A stretch of 64,000 nt of DNA from Dickeya zeae NCPPB 2538 (GCF_000406165.1 NZ_CM001977.1:1581537-1645536), one strand, 5' to 3'; positions 51,592 through 62,600 are shown, numbered from the stretch's first letter. Numbers and translations are program-made. The notes: generated from the letters alone by a model not told the origin.

Positions 51592-52890
51592 ATGAGTCTC
51601 GACGTTAATTCCTCTCCCGTTGTGAATGAAAAACGAAAATTCAAACAATTACGCTGGTGGGTTCTGGCGTTATTTCTGTTTGGCGTCACCGTCAATTACA
51701 TCACCCGTAATTCACTGGGTATACTGGCACCTGAATTAAAAACCGTTTTAAACATTACCACCGAACAATACTCCTGGATTGTCGGTGCGTTCCAATTGGC
51801 TTACACCATATTTCAGCCGTTATGTGGATGGCTTATCGACGTCATCGGCTTAAAGATGGGCTTCATGATTTGCGCGGTTATCTGGGCGCTGATGTGTCTG
51901 TTGCATGCCGGTGCAGGCAGTTGGGTTCAGCTCGCGGTCTTGCGTTTTATGATGGGGGGCGCTGAGGCTGCCGCCACACCGGCCAACGCGAAAACCATTG
52001 GCGAGTGGTTCCCTCGTCAGGAACGGCCTGTCGCTGCCGGTTGGGCGGGTGTTGGCTTTTCCATCGGAGCGATGCTGGCTCCGCCGATCATCGTGGTTGC
52101 TCATTCGCTGTTGGGCTGGCAGGGCGCATTCATTTTTGCCGGGGTGCTGGCGATGCTTTGGGTGGTGTTGTGGTGGCTGTTTTACCATGACCCGGAAAAG
52201 CACCCGCACCTGAGTAAAGCCGAGCTGGCATTTATCCGTCAGGACAACGAACCGGCACCGGTGAAACAACCCTTTTTCACCGCCATGAAAACGGTGCTGA
52301 AAAACCGCCGTTTCTACGGTATCGCCATTCCGGCGTTTATGGCCGAACCTGCCTGGGCGGTGTTGAGCTTCTGGGTGCCGCTGTATCTGGCGAAAGAGCG
52401 CGGTATGGATCTGAAACAGATCGCCATGTTCGCCTGGCTGCCGTTTCTGGCTGCTGACTTTGGCAGTATTGCCAGTGGTTACCTGACCAAGCTCTACACG
52501 CGCTGGTTTGGTTGTTCGCGGATTAATTCCGTGGTGGGCAGTTCGGTGACCGGCGCGTTCCTGATGCTGTCGCTCGCACTGGTCAGCGTGACCCAAAACC
52601 CTTATCTGGCCATCATTTTGATCTCCATCGGCGGGTTTGGTCACCAGATCATTTCCTGCATGCTGAGCGCGGTAGTGGTGGATTCGTTCGATAAAGGCCA
52701 AATGGCGACCGTTAACGGCATGCGTGGTGCCAGCGCCTGGATTGCCAGTTTCCTGTTTTCGTTGTTGATTGGTGTGACTGCCGACAAGATTGGCTTTAAT
52801 CCACTGTTTGTGGCGATGGGCTTTTTTGATTTGTTTGGCGCACTGTTTTTGGTGGCGTTCATTGCCGAGCGTCGTCAGCGCGCACATTGA
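51592..52890 (+). CDS. MFS transporter, anion:cation symporter (ExuT-like)
   Basis: 432 residues, 12 TM helices. VNYITRNSLGILAPEL and GGAEAAATPANAKTIGEWFP are typical of the hexuronate/aldonate branch (ExuT, GudP). It probably imports an acidic sugar or glycoside with protons. AAGGAG precedes ATG 51592. Followed after 62 bp by GH31, so one operon. Such a pair suggests uptake then cytoplasmic hydrolysis. Confidence 0.88.
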   Translation: MSLDVNSSPVVNEKRKFKQLRWWVLALFLFGVTVNYITRNSLGILAPELKTVLNITTEQYSWIVGAFQLAYTIFQPLCGWLIDVIGLKMGFMICAVIWALMCLLHAGAGSWVQLAVLRFMMGGAEAAATPANAKTIGEWFPRQERPVAAGWAGVGFSIGAMLAPPIIVVAHSLLGWQGAFIFAGVLAMLWVVLWWLFYHDPEKHPHLSKAELAFIRQDNEPAPVKQPFFTAMKTVLKNRRFYGIAIPAFMAEPAWAVLSFWVPLYLAKERGMDLKQIAMFAWLPFLAADFGSIASGYLTKLYTRWFGCSRINSVVGSSVTGAFLMLSLALVSVTQNPYLAIILISIGGFGHQIISCMLSAVVVDSFDKGQMATVNGMRGASAWIASFLFSLLIGVTADKIGFNPLFVAMGFFDLFGALFLVAFIAERRQRAH

Positions 52891-52952
52891 TAACGTTTTG
52901 GTATTAACAACGTTTCAGCATAGACAGAATTTTCGAATAGACGAGTGATGTT

Positions 52953-55328
52953 ATGAAGACATTGAAACACTGGGTATTGCACCATCAGGCCGAGGATCGG
53001 GTTGAGTTGCTGGTGGACGGCGCGCATCGCTTTATGTTGTATGTGCTGGCGCCGGGGTTAATGCGGGTATTGATTAAGCAGGATGATGAACTGCGCTTGA
53101 ACCGTACCTGGAGTATCGCACCAGAGCAGGATGTCCCCTGGCAGGGGCGAGTGCGCGAGAGCAGCGACGGCTTTGCCTTACCGGGGTATACCTTATCCTG
53201 GCAAGGCGATGCGTTGCAGATAAGCACCGCGCAACTGCGGGTGACGGTACACCAGCCGCTGTGGTTGTCATGGGAACACTGTGATGCGCAGGGGAACTGG
53301 CAACCGCTGGCTTCTGACCGGCCAACCGGTGCTTATCTGCTTAACCGTCACGGTGATGGTGTGGCGCACTACCAGCGCCGTACACCACAGGAACGTTGCT
53401 ACGGTCTGGGCGAAAAAGCCGGGGATCTCAACCGCGCCGGTCGTCGCTTTGAATTCCGTAATCTGGATGCGATGGGCTATAACGCGCAAAGCACCGATCC
53501 GCTGTATAAGCACCTGCCGTTCACCATTGTGAACCAGCCTGGTGTCAGCTATGGCGTGTTTTATGACAACCTCAGTTCCACCTGGCTGGACTTGGGTAAC
53601 GAGCTTGATAACTACCATCTGGCTTACCGTCGCTATCAGGCTGAGGCCGGGGATTTGGATTACTATTTCCTGCTCGGCCCGGCAATCCTGGATGTGACCA
53701 AAGCCTTTGTGCGGCTGACTGGTAAAACCTACTTTGGCCCTAAATGGAGCCTCGGCTACAGTGGGTCTACCATGCATTACACCGATGCGCCGGATGCCCA
53801 GCAACAGCTGTTGTCGTTCATTGAATTGTGCCGTCAGCATGCTATCCCGTGTGATTCTTTCCAGCTTTCGTCCGGGTACACCTCGATCGGCAATAAGCGC
53901 TACGTGTTTAACTGGAACTACGACAAGGTGCCGCAGCCGGAGCAGATGAGCCAGGCGTTTCATGACGCGGGGCTGCATCTGGCTGCCAATATCAAGCCTT
54001 GCCTGTTGCAGGATCATCCCCGCTATCAGGAAGTGGCCGCGAAGGGGCTGTTTGTGCGTGATTCAGAATCGGATAACCCGGAACGCTCCAGTTTCTGGGA
54101 CGATGAAGGCTCCCATCTGGATTTCACCAATCCGGACACCGTTGCCTGGTGGCAGGAAAATGTCACCCGGCAATTGCTGGAAAAAGGCATTGATTCAACC
54201 TGGAACGATAACAACGAATTCGAAGTCTGGGATGGCGAGGCGCGCTGTCATGGCTTTGGGCAGCCGATTGCCATCAAGCATATTCGCCCGTTGATGCCGC
54301 TGCTGATGATGCGTGCGTCTATGGAGGCGCAGCAGCGCTTCGCGCCTGAGCTACGTCCTTACCTGATTTCACGCTCCGGCAGCGCCGGTATGCAGCGTTA
54401 TGTGCAGACCTGGAGTGGTGACAACCGCACCAACTGGCAGACACTACGTTATAACACCCGCATGGGCGTCGGTATGAGCCTGTCTGGCCTGTATAACGTC
54501 GGGCATGATGTGGGCGGTTTTGCCGGTAATAAGCCGGACGCCGAACTGTTTGTGCGCTGGGTACAAAACGGGGTGATGCATCCGCGCTTTACCATTCACT
54601 CATGGAATGACGACGCCACGGTTAACGAACCCTGGATGTACCCGGCGGTCACGCCGATTATCCGTGATGCCATTCAGTTGCGTTATCGACTGTTGCCGTA
54701 CCTGTATACCTTGTTCTGGCAGGCCCATACGGACGACGAGCCGATGCTACGCCCGATGTTTCTGGATCATGAGCATGACCCGCGCACCTTTGAGGAAAGT
54801 GACGATTTCATGCTCGGTAAAGACCTGCTGGTCGCCAGCGTCGTGGAGCCGGGGCAACGTCAGCGTCAGGTGTATTTGCCGGACAATGGCGATGGCTGGT
54901 ACGACTTTTACCGCGGTGACTGGTTCAGCGCAGGCCAAACGGTGACGCTGGATGCGCCGCTGGAACGTTTACCACTGCTGGTCCGGGCCGGTGCCATGAT
55001 ACCGATGTCGGCGCGTACCGATTTTGTCAGCCCGCAGAGCGACGATCAACGCACCATGCTAGTTTTCCCGCTGATGGGGAATGGCACACGTCAGGGCCTG
55101 TTGTTTGAAGATGACGGCGAAACCCACCGCTGGCGTGATGGACAGGCGTTGTGGCTGCGTTGGGAGCTCTGTTGCAGCGCCGGACGTATTGACGTGACCT
55201 TCTACCCGGAAGGGGCGTTTGTACCGGCGTGGCGGCAGTTGACCGTGCAGTTGCCACCAGATGAGCAACGCGTGCTGTACATTAATGGCGAGCGCACCAC
55301 GCAGTACACACTGCCTTCCCGGAACTAA
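52953..55328 (+). CDS. Glycoside hydrolase family 31 alpha-glycosidase
   Basis: 791 residues, no signal peptide, so cytoplasmic. An N-terminal beta domain (about 1-240) precedes a TIM barrel starting KWSLGYSGS. The nucleophile is Asp419 in TWNDNNEFEVWDGE; the acid/base is probably Asp490 in TWSGDNRTNWQ. GLYNVGHDVGGFAG and WVQNGVMHPRFTIHS follow, then C-terminal beta domains. GH31 includes alpha-glucosidases, alpha-xylosidases and sulfoquinovosidases; the WNDNNE signature fits the glucosidase-like side, but the substrate is not assignable. The ExuT-like partner hints at an acidic glycoside. Confidence 0.9.
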   Translation: MKTLKHWVLHHQAEDRVELLVDGAHRFMLYVLAPGLMRVLIKQDDELRLNRTWSIAPEQDVPWQGRVRESSDGFALPGYTLSWQGDALQISTAQLRVTVHQPLWLSWEHCDAQGNWQPLASDRPTGAYLLNRHGDGVAHYQRRTPQERCYGLGEKAGDLNRAGRRFEFRNLDAMGYNAQSTDPLYKHLPFTIVNQPGVSYGVFYDNLSSTWLDLGNELDNYHLAYRRYQAEAGDLDYYFLLGPAILDVTKAFVRLTGKTYFGPKWSLGYSGSTMHYTDAPDAQQQLLSFIELCRQHAIPCDSFQLSSGYTSIGNKRYVFNWNYDKVPQPEQMSQAFHDAGLHLAANIKPCLLQDHPRYQEVAAKGLFVRDSESDNPERSSFWDDEGSHLDFTNPDTVAWWQENVTRQLLEKGIDSTWNDNNEFEVWDGEARCHGFGQPIAIKHIRPLMPLLMMRASMEAQQRFAPELRPYLISRSGSAGMQRYVQTWSGDNRTNWQTLRYNTRMGVGMSLSGLYNVGHDVGGFAGNKPDAELFVRWVQNGVMHPRFTIHSWNDDATVNEPWMYPAVTPIIRDAIQLRYRLLPYLYTLFWQAHTDDEPMLRPMFLDHEHDPRTFEESDDFMLGKDLLVASVVEPGQRQRQVYLPDNGDGWYDFYRGDWFSAGQTVTLDAPLERLPLLVRAGAMIPMSARTDFVSPQSDDQRTMLVFPLMGNGTRQGLLFEDDGETHRWRDGQALWLRWELCCSAGRIDVTFYPEGAFVPAWRQLTVQLPPDEQRVLYINGERTTQYTLPSRN

Positions 55329-55487
55329 CCGCAGCGTGGGGTAGGCCCTGCCGGCAGTCTCCTCTGTCGGCAGGGTGCCGTGACCGCTATCGCTTTATTG
55401 TCAGTCGAATAGTGAGTTCCGTTTATCAATAGACAGCGAAGGGGTATTATCGATAGCACATTGCCAATGATGCCTACAGCTATCTAC

Positions 55488-55509
55488 CCAAAATAATTCG
55501 AGTTGCGGG
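55488..55509 (+). repeat. Solo end of a soft-rot intergenic repeat
   Basis: TACCCAAAATAATTCGAGTTG at 55489-55509 is one end of the repeat whose palindromic form lies at 59587-59648. Only one end is present, 35 bp before the NAT start. Confidence 0.6.
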
Positions 55510-55543
55510 TGTGTTGGCTTTTATTCAGGCACCGGGAAGACAT

Positions 55544-56359
55544 ATGCTGAATAATTCGGAAGTTCAACGCTATCTACAGCGCATTGGCGTCAGCGCTTTG
55601 CCTGCGGAACCGGCTTTACAACTGCGCACCCTTCATCTTGCCCACCTCACGCATGTTCCATTTGAAAATCTGGATGTGGTGTTCGGAAAACCGATACACC
55701 TGAATCCGTCTGCTATCTATCGAAAAATCGTTGATGACCGGCGTGGCGGGTTTTGTTACGAGCTTAATTACGGCTTTTATTTGCTGTTGCAGGCGTTAGG
55801 GTTTGAGGTACACCTGTTGGCCGGTCAGGTGTGGAACGATGATGGTCACTATGGGCAGCCCTTCGATCATCTGTTTTTACATGTGACGCTGCCGCAAGCG
55901 TCCGTCATTGCCGATATCAGCTTTGGGGATTCATTCTGTGTGCCGGTGCCACTGTCGGGTGAGGTGTCGAGTGAAGCGTTTGCCCACTATCAGGTCGTGG
56001 CGGTGGAGGGAGGCTATCAGTTGCAGCAGCGGATTGGCGATAACGACTGGAAACCGCAATACAAGTTTACGCTGCACGCTTACCAACTGGCAGACTACGC
56101 CGGGATGGCGCACTACCATCAAACCTCGCCATTATCGCCATTTACCACCAAGTCGCTTTGCACCCGCGTAACGGCACAAGGGCGATTAACCCTGTCTAAT
56201 AACCGCTTGATTGTCACCCGGCACGGCCAGAAGAGCGAGCGTGTTATCAGCAGTCATCGTGATTATCTGGATTGTCTGCAACAGCAGTTTGGGATTGTGC
56301 TGACGGACGGTTATGACAGCCAGCGCTGGTTTGAGCGCCTTAGTGCCGCTGTGACCTGA
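55544..56359 (+). CDS. nhoA: Arylamine N-acetyltransferase
   Basis: 271 residues. The Cys-His-Asp triad is seen as RRGGFCYELN, FDHLFLHV and IADISFGD. It acetylates arylamines or arylhydroxylamines from acetyl-CoA. The start MLNNSEVQRYL is by homology; the in-frame extension covers the repeat end. Alone between GH31 and the convergent yegD. Confidence 0.92.
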   Translation: MLNNSEVQRYLQRIGVSALPAEPALQLRTLHLAHLTHVPFENLDVVFGKPIHLNPSAIYRKIVDDRRGGFCYELNYGFYLLLQALGFEVHLLAGQVWNDDGHYGQPFDHLFLHVTLPQASVIADISFGDSFCVPVPLSGEVSSEAFAHYQVVAVEGGYQLQQRIGDNDWKPQYKFTLHAYQLADYAGMAHYHQTSPLSPFTTKSLCTRVTAQGRLTLSNNRLIVTRHGQKSERVISSHRDYLDCLQQQFGIVLTDGYDSQRWFERLSAAVT

Positions 56360-56380
56360 GTCGTCAGCGGCAGGTTTTAT

Positions 56381-57730
56381 CTAGCGAAACAGTGTCTGTG
56401 CCCAGCGGGCCAGACCGGCGGTGACAGAACCGAAGTCATCGCCGCTTTCGATTGGGACACCAGGCAGGCAGTGGCTGATGGCAGTGCGTAGTAATGGCGA
56501 ACGGGCGCTACCGCCAGTCAGATAAATGACGTCCGGCTGCGTCTGGCTGCTTTCCTGTGCTTGAATAAGCTGGCGCTTAATGTGCTCTAGCGGTTGTGCG
56601 ATCGCCTCTTCCAGCTGGTTTACGCTGACGTCGGTTGCCAGTTCGGGCGAGATAAACGGCAGGCAGGCCTGCGAAATGTCTGCCTGCGACAAGGCAATTT
56701 TCTGTTCTTCTGCCAGCCGAACCAGCCGATAGCTGAGTCGCTGACGCCATACGGTCAGCAGGCGTGCTACCTGATCGGGTTCGCGGGCATCATGAATCAA
56801 ATCACGCAGCAGCTTGCCGCTGGCGTTACTGTAGAATTCAGCCTGCGCTGGTACATCGTTGATAGCCACCGCATTCCACCACGGCAAGACCGGCAGGGCG
56901 GTGCCTTTTTCGGTGCTGCCGTTCATGCCCAGCAACGGGCAGAACTGCCTGAATGCCAGCATAATGTCCAGATCGTTACCCCCGACCCGGCAACCGCTGT
57001 GGCCGAGCAGGCTTTCCGCGCGCTCCCGGCGATGACGCCACGTTGGCCCCATCAGTAGCATCGAACAGTCGGTGGTACCGCCGCCGATATCGACCACCAG
57101 TACCCGTTTTTCCTGTTGCAGGGTTGCTTCAAAATCAAGACCAGCCGCCACCGGCTCAAATTGAAACGCCACCTGCCGGAACCCGGCGCGCCCGGCGGCA
57201 CGCTCCAGAATACCCTGAGCCTGGAGGTTGGACTCTTCGCCACCCATCCCCTGAAAGTTGATGGGTCGCCCGATGACCGCCTGTTCAATAGGCCGGTCAA
57301 GTTGTTGCTCGGCCTGACGACGAATATGCAGCATCATGGCGCAGACCAGATCTTCGAACAGCGCTATCTGCTGTGGTTTTAGTCCGGTTGCGCCGAGAAA
57401 CGACTTGGGTGATTTAACAAACCAGGTATCTTGCGGGTCATCCATGTAGTGCGACAATGCGTCCAGCCCGAATCTGACGCTATCGGGTTGAACACGAATA
57501 TCCTCTTCGCGATTGTGGCTGATGGCGCGTTGTAGTTGCCGGGCGTTTTCTCCCTCGGCCGCGACCTGATGATGTCGCCACAACCATTCACTCACCGCTT
57601 CGCGACTGGGCGCGCACAACATAGATTGTAAATAAGGCGCTTGTTGCTCCAGTTGCAACAACCGTGGTGTTTCGTGTTCCATGACAGCCAGCGAACAGTT
57701 GGCCGTTCCATAGTCAAAGCCGACAAACAT
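56381..57730 (-). CDS. yegD: Hsp70-like chaperone YegD
   Basis: 449 residues (E. coli 450). The actin-like ATPase domain has FVGFDYGTANCSLAV (phosphate 1), VVDIGGGTTDCS (phosphate 2) and YLTGGSARSPLL (adenosine). It lacks the DnaK substrate-binding domain. Clients are unknown. The start MFVGFDYG is by homology. Confidence 0.93.
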   Translation of the reverse strand: MFVGFDYGTANCSLAVMEHETPRLLQLEQQAPYLQSMLCAPSREAVSEWLWRHHQVAAEGENARQLQRAISHNREEDIRVQPDSVRFGLDALSHYMDDPQDTWFVKSPKSFLGATGLKPQQIALFEDLVCAMMLHIRRQAEQQLDRPIEQAVIGRPINFQGMGGEESNLQAQGILERAAGRAGFRQVAFQFEPVAAGLDFEATLQQEKRVLVVDIGGGTTDCSMLLMGPTWRHRRERAESLLGHSGCRVGGNDLDIMLAFRQFCPLLGMNGSTEKGTALPVLPWWNAVAINDVPAQAEFYSNASGKLLRDLIHDAREPDQVARLLTVWRQRLSYRLVRLAEEQKIALSQADISQACLPFISPELATDVSVNQLEEAIAQPLEHIKRQLIQAQESSQTQPDVIYLTGGSARSPLLRTAISHCLPGVPIESGDDFGSVTAGLARWAQTLFR

Positions 57731-57823
57731 GATTGTCATCCCCATGCCAGTAGAGAAGGGGCGGGAATTTACCGCTTGCTCCGGAGCTTGTAAAGAGACG
57801 CGGAGGATAAAAATCGTGTGTTG

Positions 57824-59356
57824 TCAGGGACGCTGCTCGCCATCGACGTTCTGCGTTTGCGTCAGCCAGGTACGTGCCAGCTCATCAAACGGCAAGGGTC
57901 TGGAGAAGAAATACCCCTGCATGAAGTTGATCTGCTTACGGGATAAGAATTCGGCCTGATATTCGGTTTCCACCCCTTCGGCGATCGTCATCAGTTTCAT
58001 TTGCTGTGCCAGATCGATAACACAGTTCACCAGCGTGCTGGATTGCGGATCGTTTTCGTCGATCATGCTGACAAACGACTGGTCGATTTTGATGACGTTG
58101 ACGTGCAATTTTCTGAGATAGTCAAAATTAGAATAACCGGTACCGAAATCGTCCAGTGCTATCAAGACACCGGCATCACTGAGTTTTTTGAAGAATGCGA
58201 TGGTGTCCAGTGTAATGTCGACTTTTTCCCGTTCAGTAATTTCAATCATCAAATGCACGTTTTTATCGCCGAAGGCGGTGATGAAATTCTGGCAGTCAGT
58301 AATAAAATCGTCTGACTGGCAGTGCTGAGCGCTGATGTTAATCGCAATGTGTAAATTGTCTGGCAACGAGTCCAGATGCGGTGTCAAATCGCGTACCACA
58401 CTACTCATTAGCGTACGTGTCAGGGGGATAATCAGCCCGCTTTGTTCGCACAGCGGAATGAAAATATCGGGGGGAATAAACCCGCTTTTCGGATGGTGCC
58501 AGCGCGCCAGCACTTCCACACCGTAGATTTCCCGCGATTCATTCGCGATAACCGGCTGGTAATAGGGTAACACTTCCTGATTTTCGATGGCGCGTCGAAT
58601 ACCGTCATAAGGCGAGTTAAAGCGTGTCGAATATTTATAGGCCAGCACACCGGAACCCAGCGCAATAAAAAACACCACCAGAAAAGTCATTTTTTCCTGA
58701 TCCCAGAAATCGGCAATAGAATATTTATCGTTACTTGGAAACAGAATAGCGAAATGATAGTGGCTGGAGGGGGTAATAACAAAATTATGTAGAGCGTCCG
58801 GGGTAAGTGTTGATACTTTATTCTCACGCGATATCCAGGTATTGCCGACGGATAAATAAAGGTCTCGCCGTTTACTCAGTAAATCGAGCACATTCGTCAG
58901 GTGTTGACCGTGAATGGCCACCCCCACACTGCCGGATGGCGTGTTGCCGAGGTACATAATCAGGGTTCTGTCCGGCGTGACCGAGTTCCCGGCCAGCAGC
59001 GCCAATTCCCGCATATGGAAACGCTCCAACGCAGCGGGGCGGTTATCCACACCATACAAGGATGAGCAGTACACCACGTCGTTCTTGATCAAACTGACCG
59101 TGCGCAGGTGGCTGCCAAGGGCTGCCGTCATATTCAATTGCCGGATAACGTCAGGCGTGCAGGGGTAGGCCAGTAGCGGTTTGCTTCCTTCTACCGCGTC
59201 TTTAGCCTCATTGAGAATGTCTTCAATATTACTGACCGCTCGTTGCGCATTGTCATACGCGCCCTGACGATCAGTACGGTAGTCCTGATAATAAATTACC
59301 CATAAGCCCACGGCGAACATCGCTAAAAAAGTCAGAAAAGCGATTAGTTTATTCAT
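57824..59356 (-). CDS. CSS-motif EAL-domain c-di-GMP phosphodiesterase
   Basis: 510 residues. TM1 about 5-22, then a periplasmic CSS sensor with Cys66 and Cys97-Ser-Ser, TM2 about 222-241 and an EAL domain from about 250. EAL reads EVL (281-283). NISAQH, EITERE, the DDFGTG pair (402-403), KIDQSF (Lys423), EGVETE (Glu460) and QGYFFS are all kept, so the enzyme should be active. In E. coli PdeC-type proteins a periplasmic disulphide controls activity and DsbA/DsbB inhibit it. Lowers c-di-GMP, favouring motility over attachment. Confidence 0.93.
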   Translation of the reverse strand: MNKLIAFLTFLAMFAVGLWVIYYQDYRTDRQGAYDNAQRAVSNIEDILNEAKDAVEGSKPLLAYPCTPDVIRQLNMTAALGSHLRTVSLIKNDVVYCSSLYGVDNRPAALERFHMRELALLAGNSVTPDRTLIMYLGNTPSGSVGVAIHGQHLTNVLDLLSKRRDLYLSVGNTWISRENKVSTLTPDALHNFVITPSSHYHFAILFPSNDKYSIADFWDQEKMTFLVVFFIALGSGVLAYKYSTRFNSPYDGIRRAIENQEVLPYYQPVIANESREIYGVEVLARWHHPKSGFIPPDIFIPLCEQSGLIIPLTRTLMSSVVRDLTPHLDSLPDNLHIAINISAQHCQSDDFITDCQNFITAFGDKNVHLMIEITEREKVDITLDTIAFFKKLSDAGVLIALDDFGTGYSNFDYLRKLHVNVIKIDQSFVSMIDENDPQSSTLVNCVIDLAQQMKLMTIAEGVETEYQAEFLSRKQINFMQGYFFSRPLPFDELARTWLTQTQNVDGEQRP

Positions 59357-59586
59357 TGGTTGTGGCCCTTGATCCGACCTTATCGTTGTTTTATATCCAT
59401 CATCGTTACTATTGCAGGGATAACCCGTCCATCCGTGGACACCTTGCCCCGGTGGGCCAACGCGGTGTATGCAAAACGTAATACGTTCTGTCCTGCAATC
59501 TGAATATTCTGGATATATATCGGCGATTATTCCTTTGATTTTAGTCGGGCCACAAGAATTAGTTCAGAAAAGTCATCAAGTCATTT
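59357..59586. other. Intergenic, no gene seen
   Basis: The upstream region of the EAL gene; no open frame with a ribosome site was found. Confidence 0.5.
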
Positions 59587-59648
59587 ATACCCGTCATACT
59601 TCACGCTGCAGGTACGTTGGCCCTGCAGCTCGAATTATTTAGGGTATA
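59587..59648. repeat. Short palindromic intergenic repeat
   Basis: The 62-bp element has outer arms TATACCC / GGGTATA and an inner GCTGCAG / CTGCAGC stem, with a right arm CTCGAATTATTTAGGGTATA. It resembles the two ends of a longer repeat common in Dickeya, Pectobacterium and Yersinia, joined without the usual ERIC-like centre. Sits 9 bp after the mfd stop. Confidence 0.6.
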
Positions 59649-59657
59649 GCAACGTCA

Positions 59658-62600
59658 TCAGGCCGCGCACGTATGCTGTGCCATCTCCTCCAGCAGTTGG
59701 GTGATAAACGTCAGTCGTTTCGGGTATCCGTCCAACTCTTTGATGAATTTCAACCGAGTCGGCCCATCCAGTCGATACACTTTGGGGTCGCGTTGTAACA
59801 GGCCGATAAGGTGTGTCGGGTCGACACGATTGTGCTGGCTGAATTCGATGAACCCGCCTTTGTCATTGCCTTCAATGCGTTTGATGCCCAATGCTTGTGC
59901 CTGCTGGCGCAATGCCGCGACCTGTAGCAAGTGGCGGGCGGCGTCCGGCAATGTACCGAAACGGTCGATCAGCTCCGCTTTCAGGTCATCCAGTTCGTTA
60001 TCGTTTTTGGCGCTGGCGATGCGTTTATAGAACGACAAACGGGTATTGACGTCAGGAATGAAGTCGTCTGGTAACAGTGCAGGCAGGCGCAATTCTACGT
60101 CGGTCTGACTGCTAAGCAGGTCGTCGAGCGACGGTTCTCGCCCCGCTTTGAGTGATTCTACGGCGCTTTCCAGTAACTCCATGTACAGCGAGAAGCCGAC
60201 GCTTTCCATCTGGCCGCTCTGGTCTTCACCCAGCAATTCCCCTGCACCGCGGATTTCAAGGTCGTGGGTGGCAAGGGCAAAACCGGCACCTAAATCTTCC
60301 AGCGACGCAATAGCCTCCAGTCGCTTGTGGGCATCACTGCTCATCGCTTTGGGGGTGGGGGTCAGCAGGTAAGCGTAAGCCTGATGGTGTGAACGGCCGA
60401 CGCGGCCACGTAACTGATGCAACTGTGCCAGGCCGAAATGGTCGGCGCGCTCAATGATGATGGTATTGGCACTGGGGATGTCGATCCCGGTTTCTATGAT
60501 GGTGGTGCACACCAGCACATTGAAACGCTGATGATGGAAATCGTTCATCACCCGCTCCAGGTCGCGTTCGCGCATCTGTCCATGACCGATGGCGATACGC
60601 GCTTCCGGTACCAGCTCGCTGAGTCGTTGGGCGGCTTTTTCGATGTTTTCCACGTCGTTGTAGAGGTAATACACCTGCCCGCCGCGCAGAATTTCACGCA
60701 GCATCGCCTCACGCACTACCAGATTGTCGTACTCACGCACAAAGGTTTTCACCGCCAGACGACGAGCGGGCGGTGTGGCGATGATCGACAAATCACGGAT
60801 GCCGCTCATTGCCATATTCAGGGTACGCGGAATCGGCGTAGCAGTGAGGGTCAGGATATCCACATTGGCACGCATCGCTTTAATGCGCTCTTTGTGGCGC
60901 ACGCCGAAGCGGTGTTCTTCATCGACGATCAATAACCCCAAATCCCGCCAGCGGACATCGCTTTGCAGTAATTTGTGGGTACCGATCAGGATATCCACTT
61001 TGCCTTCCTGGGTTTGTTCCAGCACCTGCGTCTGCTCTTTCTGGCTGCGAAAGCGTGACAGCATTTCAATGCGCACCGGCCAGTTGGCGAAACGGTCACG
61101 GAAATTGTCGAAGTGCTGCTGCGCCAGCAAGGTGGTCGGCACCAGTACCGCCACCTGCTTATGGTTTTCCACCGCCAAAAACGCCGCGCGCATCGCCACT
61201 TCGGTTTTGCCGAAGCCAACATCACCGCACACCAGCCGGTCCATCGCCAACGGTCGGCACATGTCGCTCAGCACGGCGTTGATAGCCTGCGCCTGATCCG
61301 GGGTGGTATCAAACGGAAAGCCCTGACAGAACAATTGGTACTGTTCGCGATCGTGCTTGAACGCGAAGCCGGTGTGCGCCGCGCGTTGGGCATACACATC
61401 CAGCAGTTCGGCGGCCACGTCACGCACTTTCTCCGCCGCTTTCTGCCGTGCTCGCGTCCAGGCGTCGCCGCCCAGTTTATGCAGTGGCGCGCTTTCTTCC
61501 GCACCACCGGCGTAGCGGCTGATCAGGTGCAACGAGGAGACCGGCACGTACAGTTTGTCTTCACCGGCGTAGTGCAGAATCAGGTATTCCGCCTTGATGC
61601 CACCCGCTTCCAGCGTGGTCAGCCCGGCGTAACGGCCGACGCCGTGTTCAAGGTGCACTACCGGTTGGCCTGGGCGCAGTTCCGCCAGATTGCGAATTAA
61701 CGTATCGGTATTGATGGTACGGCGGCTGTCCTGGCGCCGACGACTGACGCGCTCACCCAGCAGGTCGCTTTCGCAGATCAGCGCGCGCTGGCGCAGGGTG
61801 TCAATAAAGCCGTGTTCGCTGGCCCCTATCATCAGGTAACATCCGGGGGATGACAGCTGTTCAAGACGTTTTACCGGCGTTGGCGACAACTTGATGCGGG
61901 ACAGTAACTCTTGCAAGGTTTCCCGGCGGCCTTCGCTCTCCACCGAAAACACCACCTGCCCGTTAAACTGCTCCACGAAACGGCGCAGCGCATCCAACGG
62001 CGATTTATTCTGATGCTGGACCGCCAGATCCGGCAGCGACTGGTAGCCCATATTCAGGTTGGCGGCTTTGTCCGGCAGCGTATCGCTGCGAAGCTGTACG
62101 CGTGGAAACTGCTTGAGCTCGGCGAACAGCGCATCAACCGGTAGCCACAGTGCCTCCGGCGACAACAGTGGGCGCATTGGGTCGACGCGGCGGCTGTCAT
62201 GACGTTGCTGAACATCCTGCCAGAAGCGCTCGGCACCTTGCTGGATATCGCCAGTATTGACCAGCAGCGTACCGGCTGGCAGATAACTGAACAACGCGGG
62301 CAGCGGCTGGTCGAAAAACAGCGGCTGCCAGTATTCGATCCCGGCGGGCAGGGTACCTTTACTCACCTGCTGATAGATATGCTCGGCGTCGCGCCTGACC
62401 TCAAACTGCTCGCGCCACTGGCTGCGAAACAGCTCGATGGCGTTTTTGTCAGTAGGAAATTCCCGCGCCGGCAACAAATGAATCTGTTCGACTTCATTCA
62501 GGGTTCGTTGGGTATCGGCGTCGAACAGTCGCAGGCTGTCTATCTCGTCATCGAAGAAATCAATACGAAACGGCTCTTCGCTCCCCATCGGGAACAGGTC

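Noticed and set aside
51850..52887. 345-codon frame antisense to the MFS gene
   Set aside because: His/Gln/Arg-rich shadow of a membrane protein, with no ribosome site or homology.
57824..59356. Inactive EAL domain because EAL reads EVL
   Set aside because: The other metal and catalytic residues are intact, and EVL is a known functional variant.
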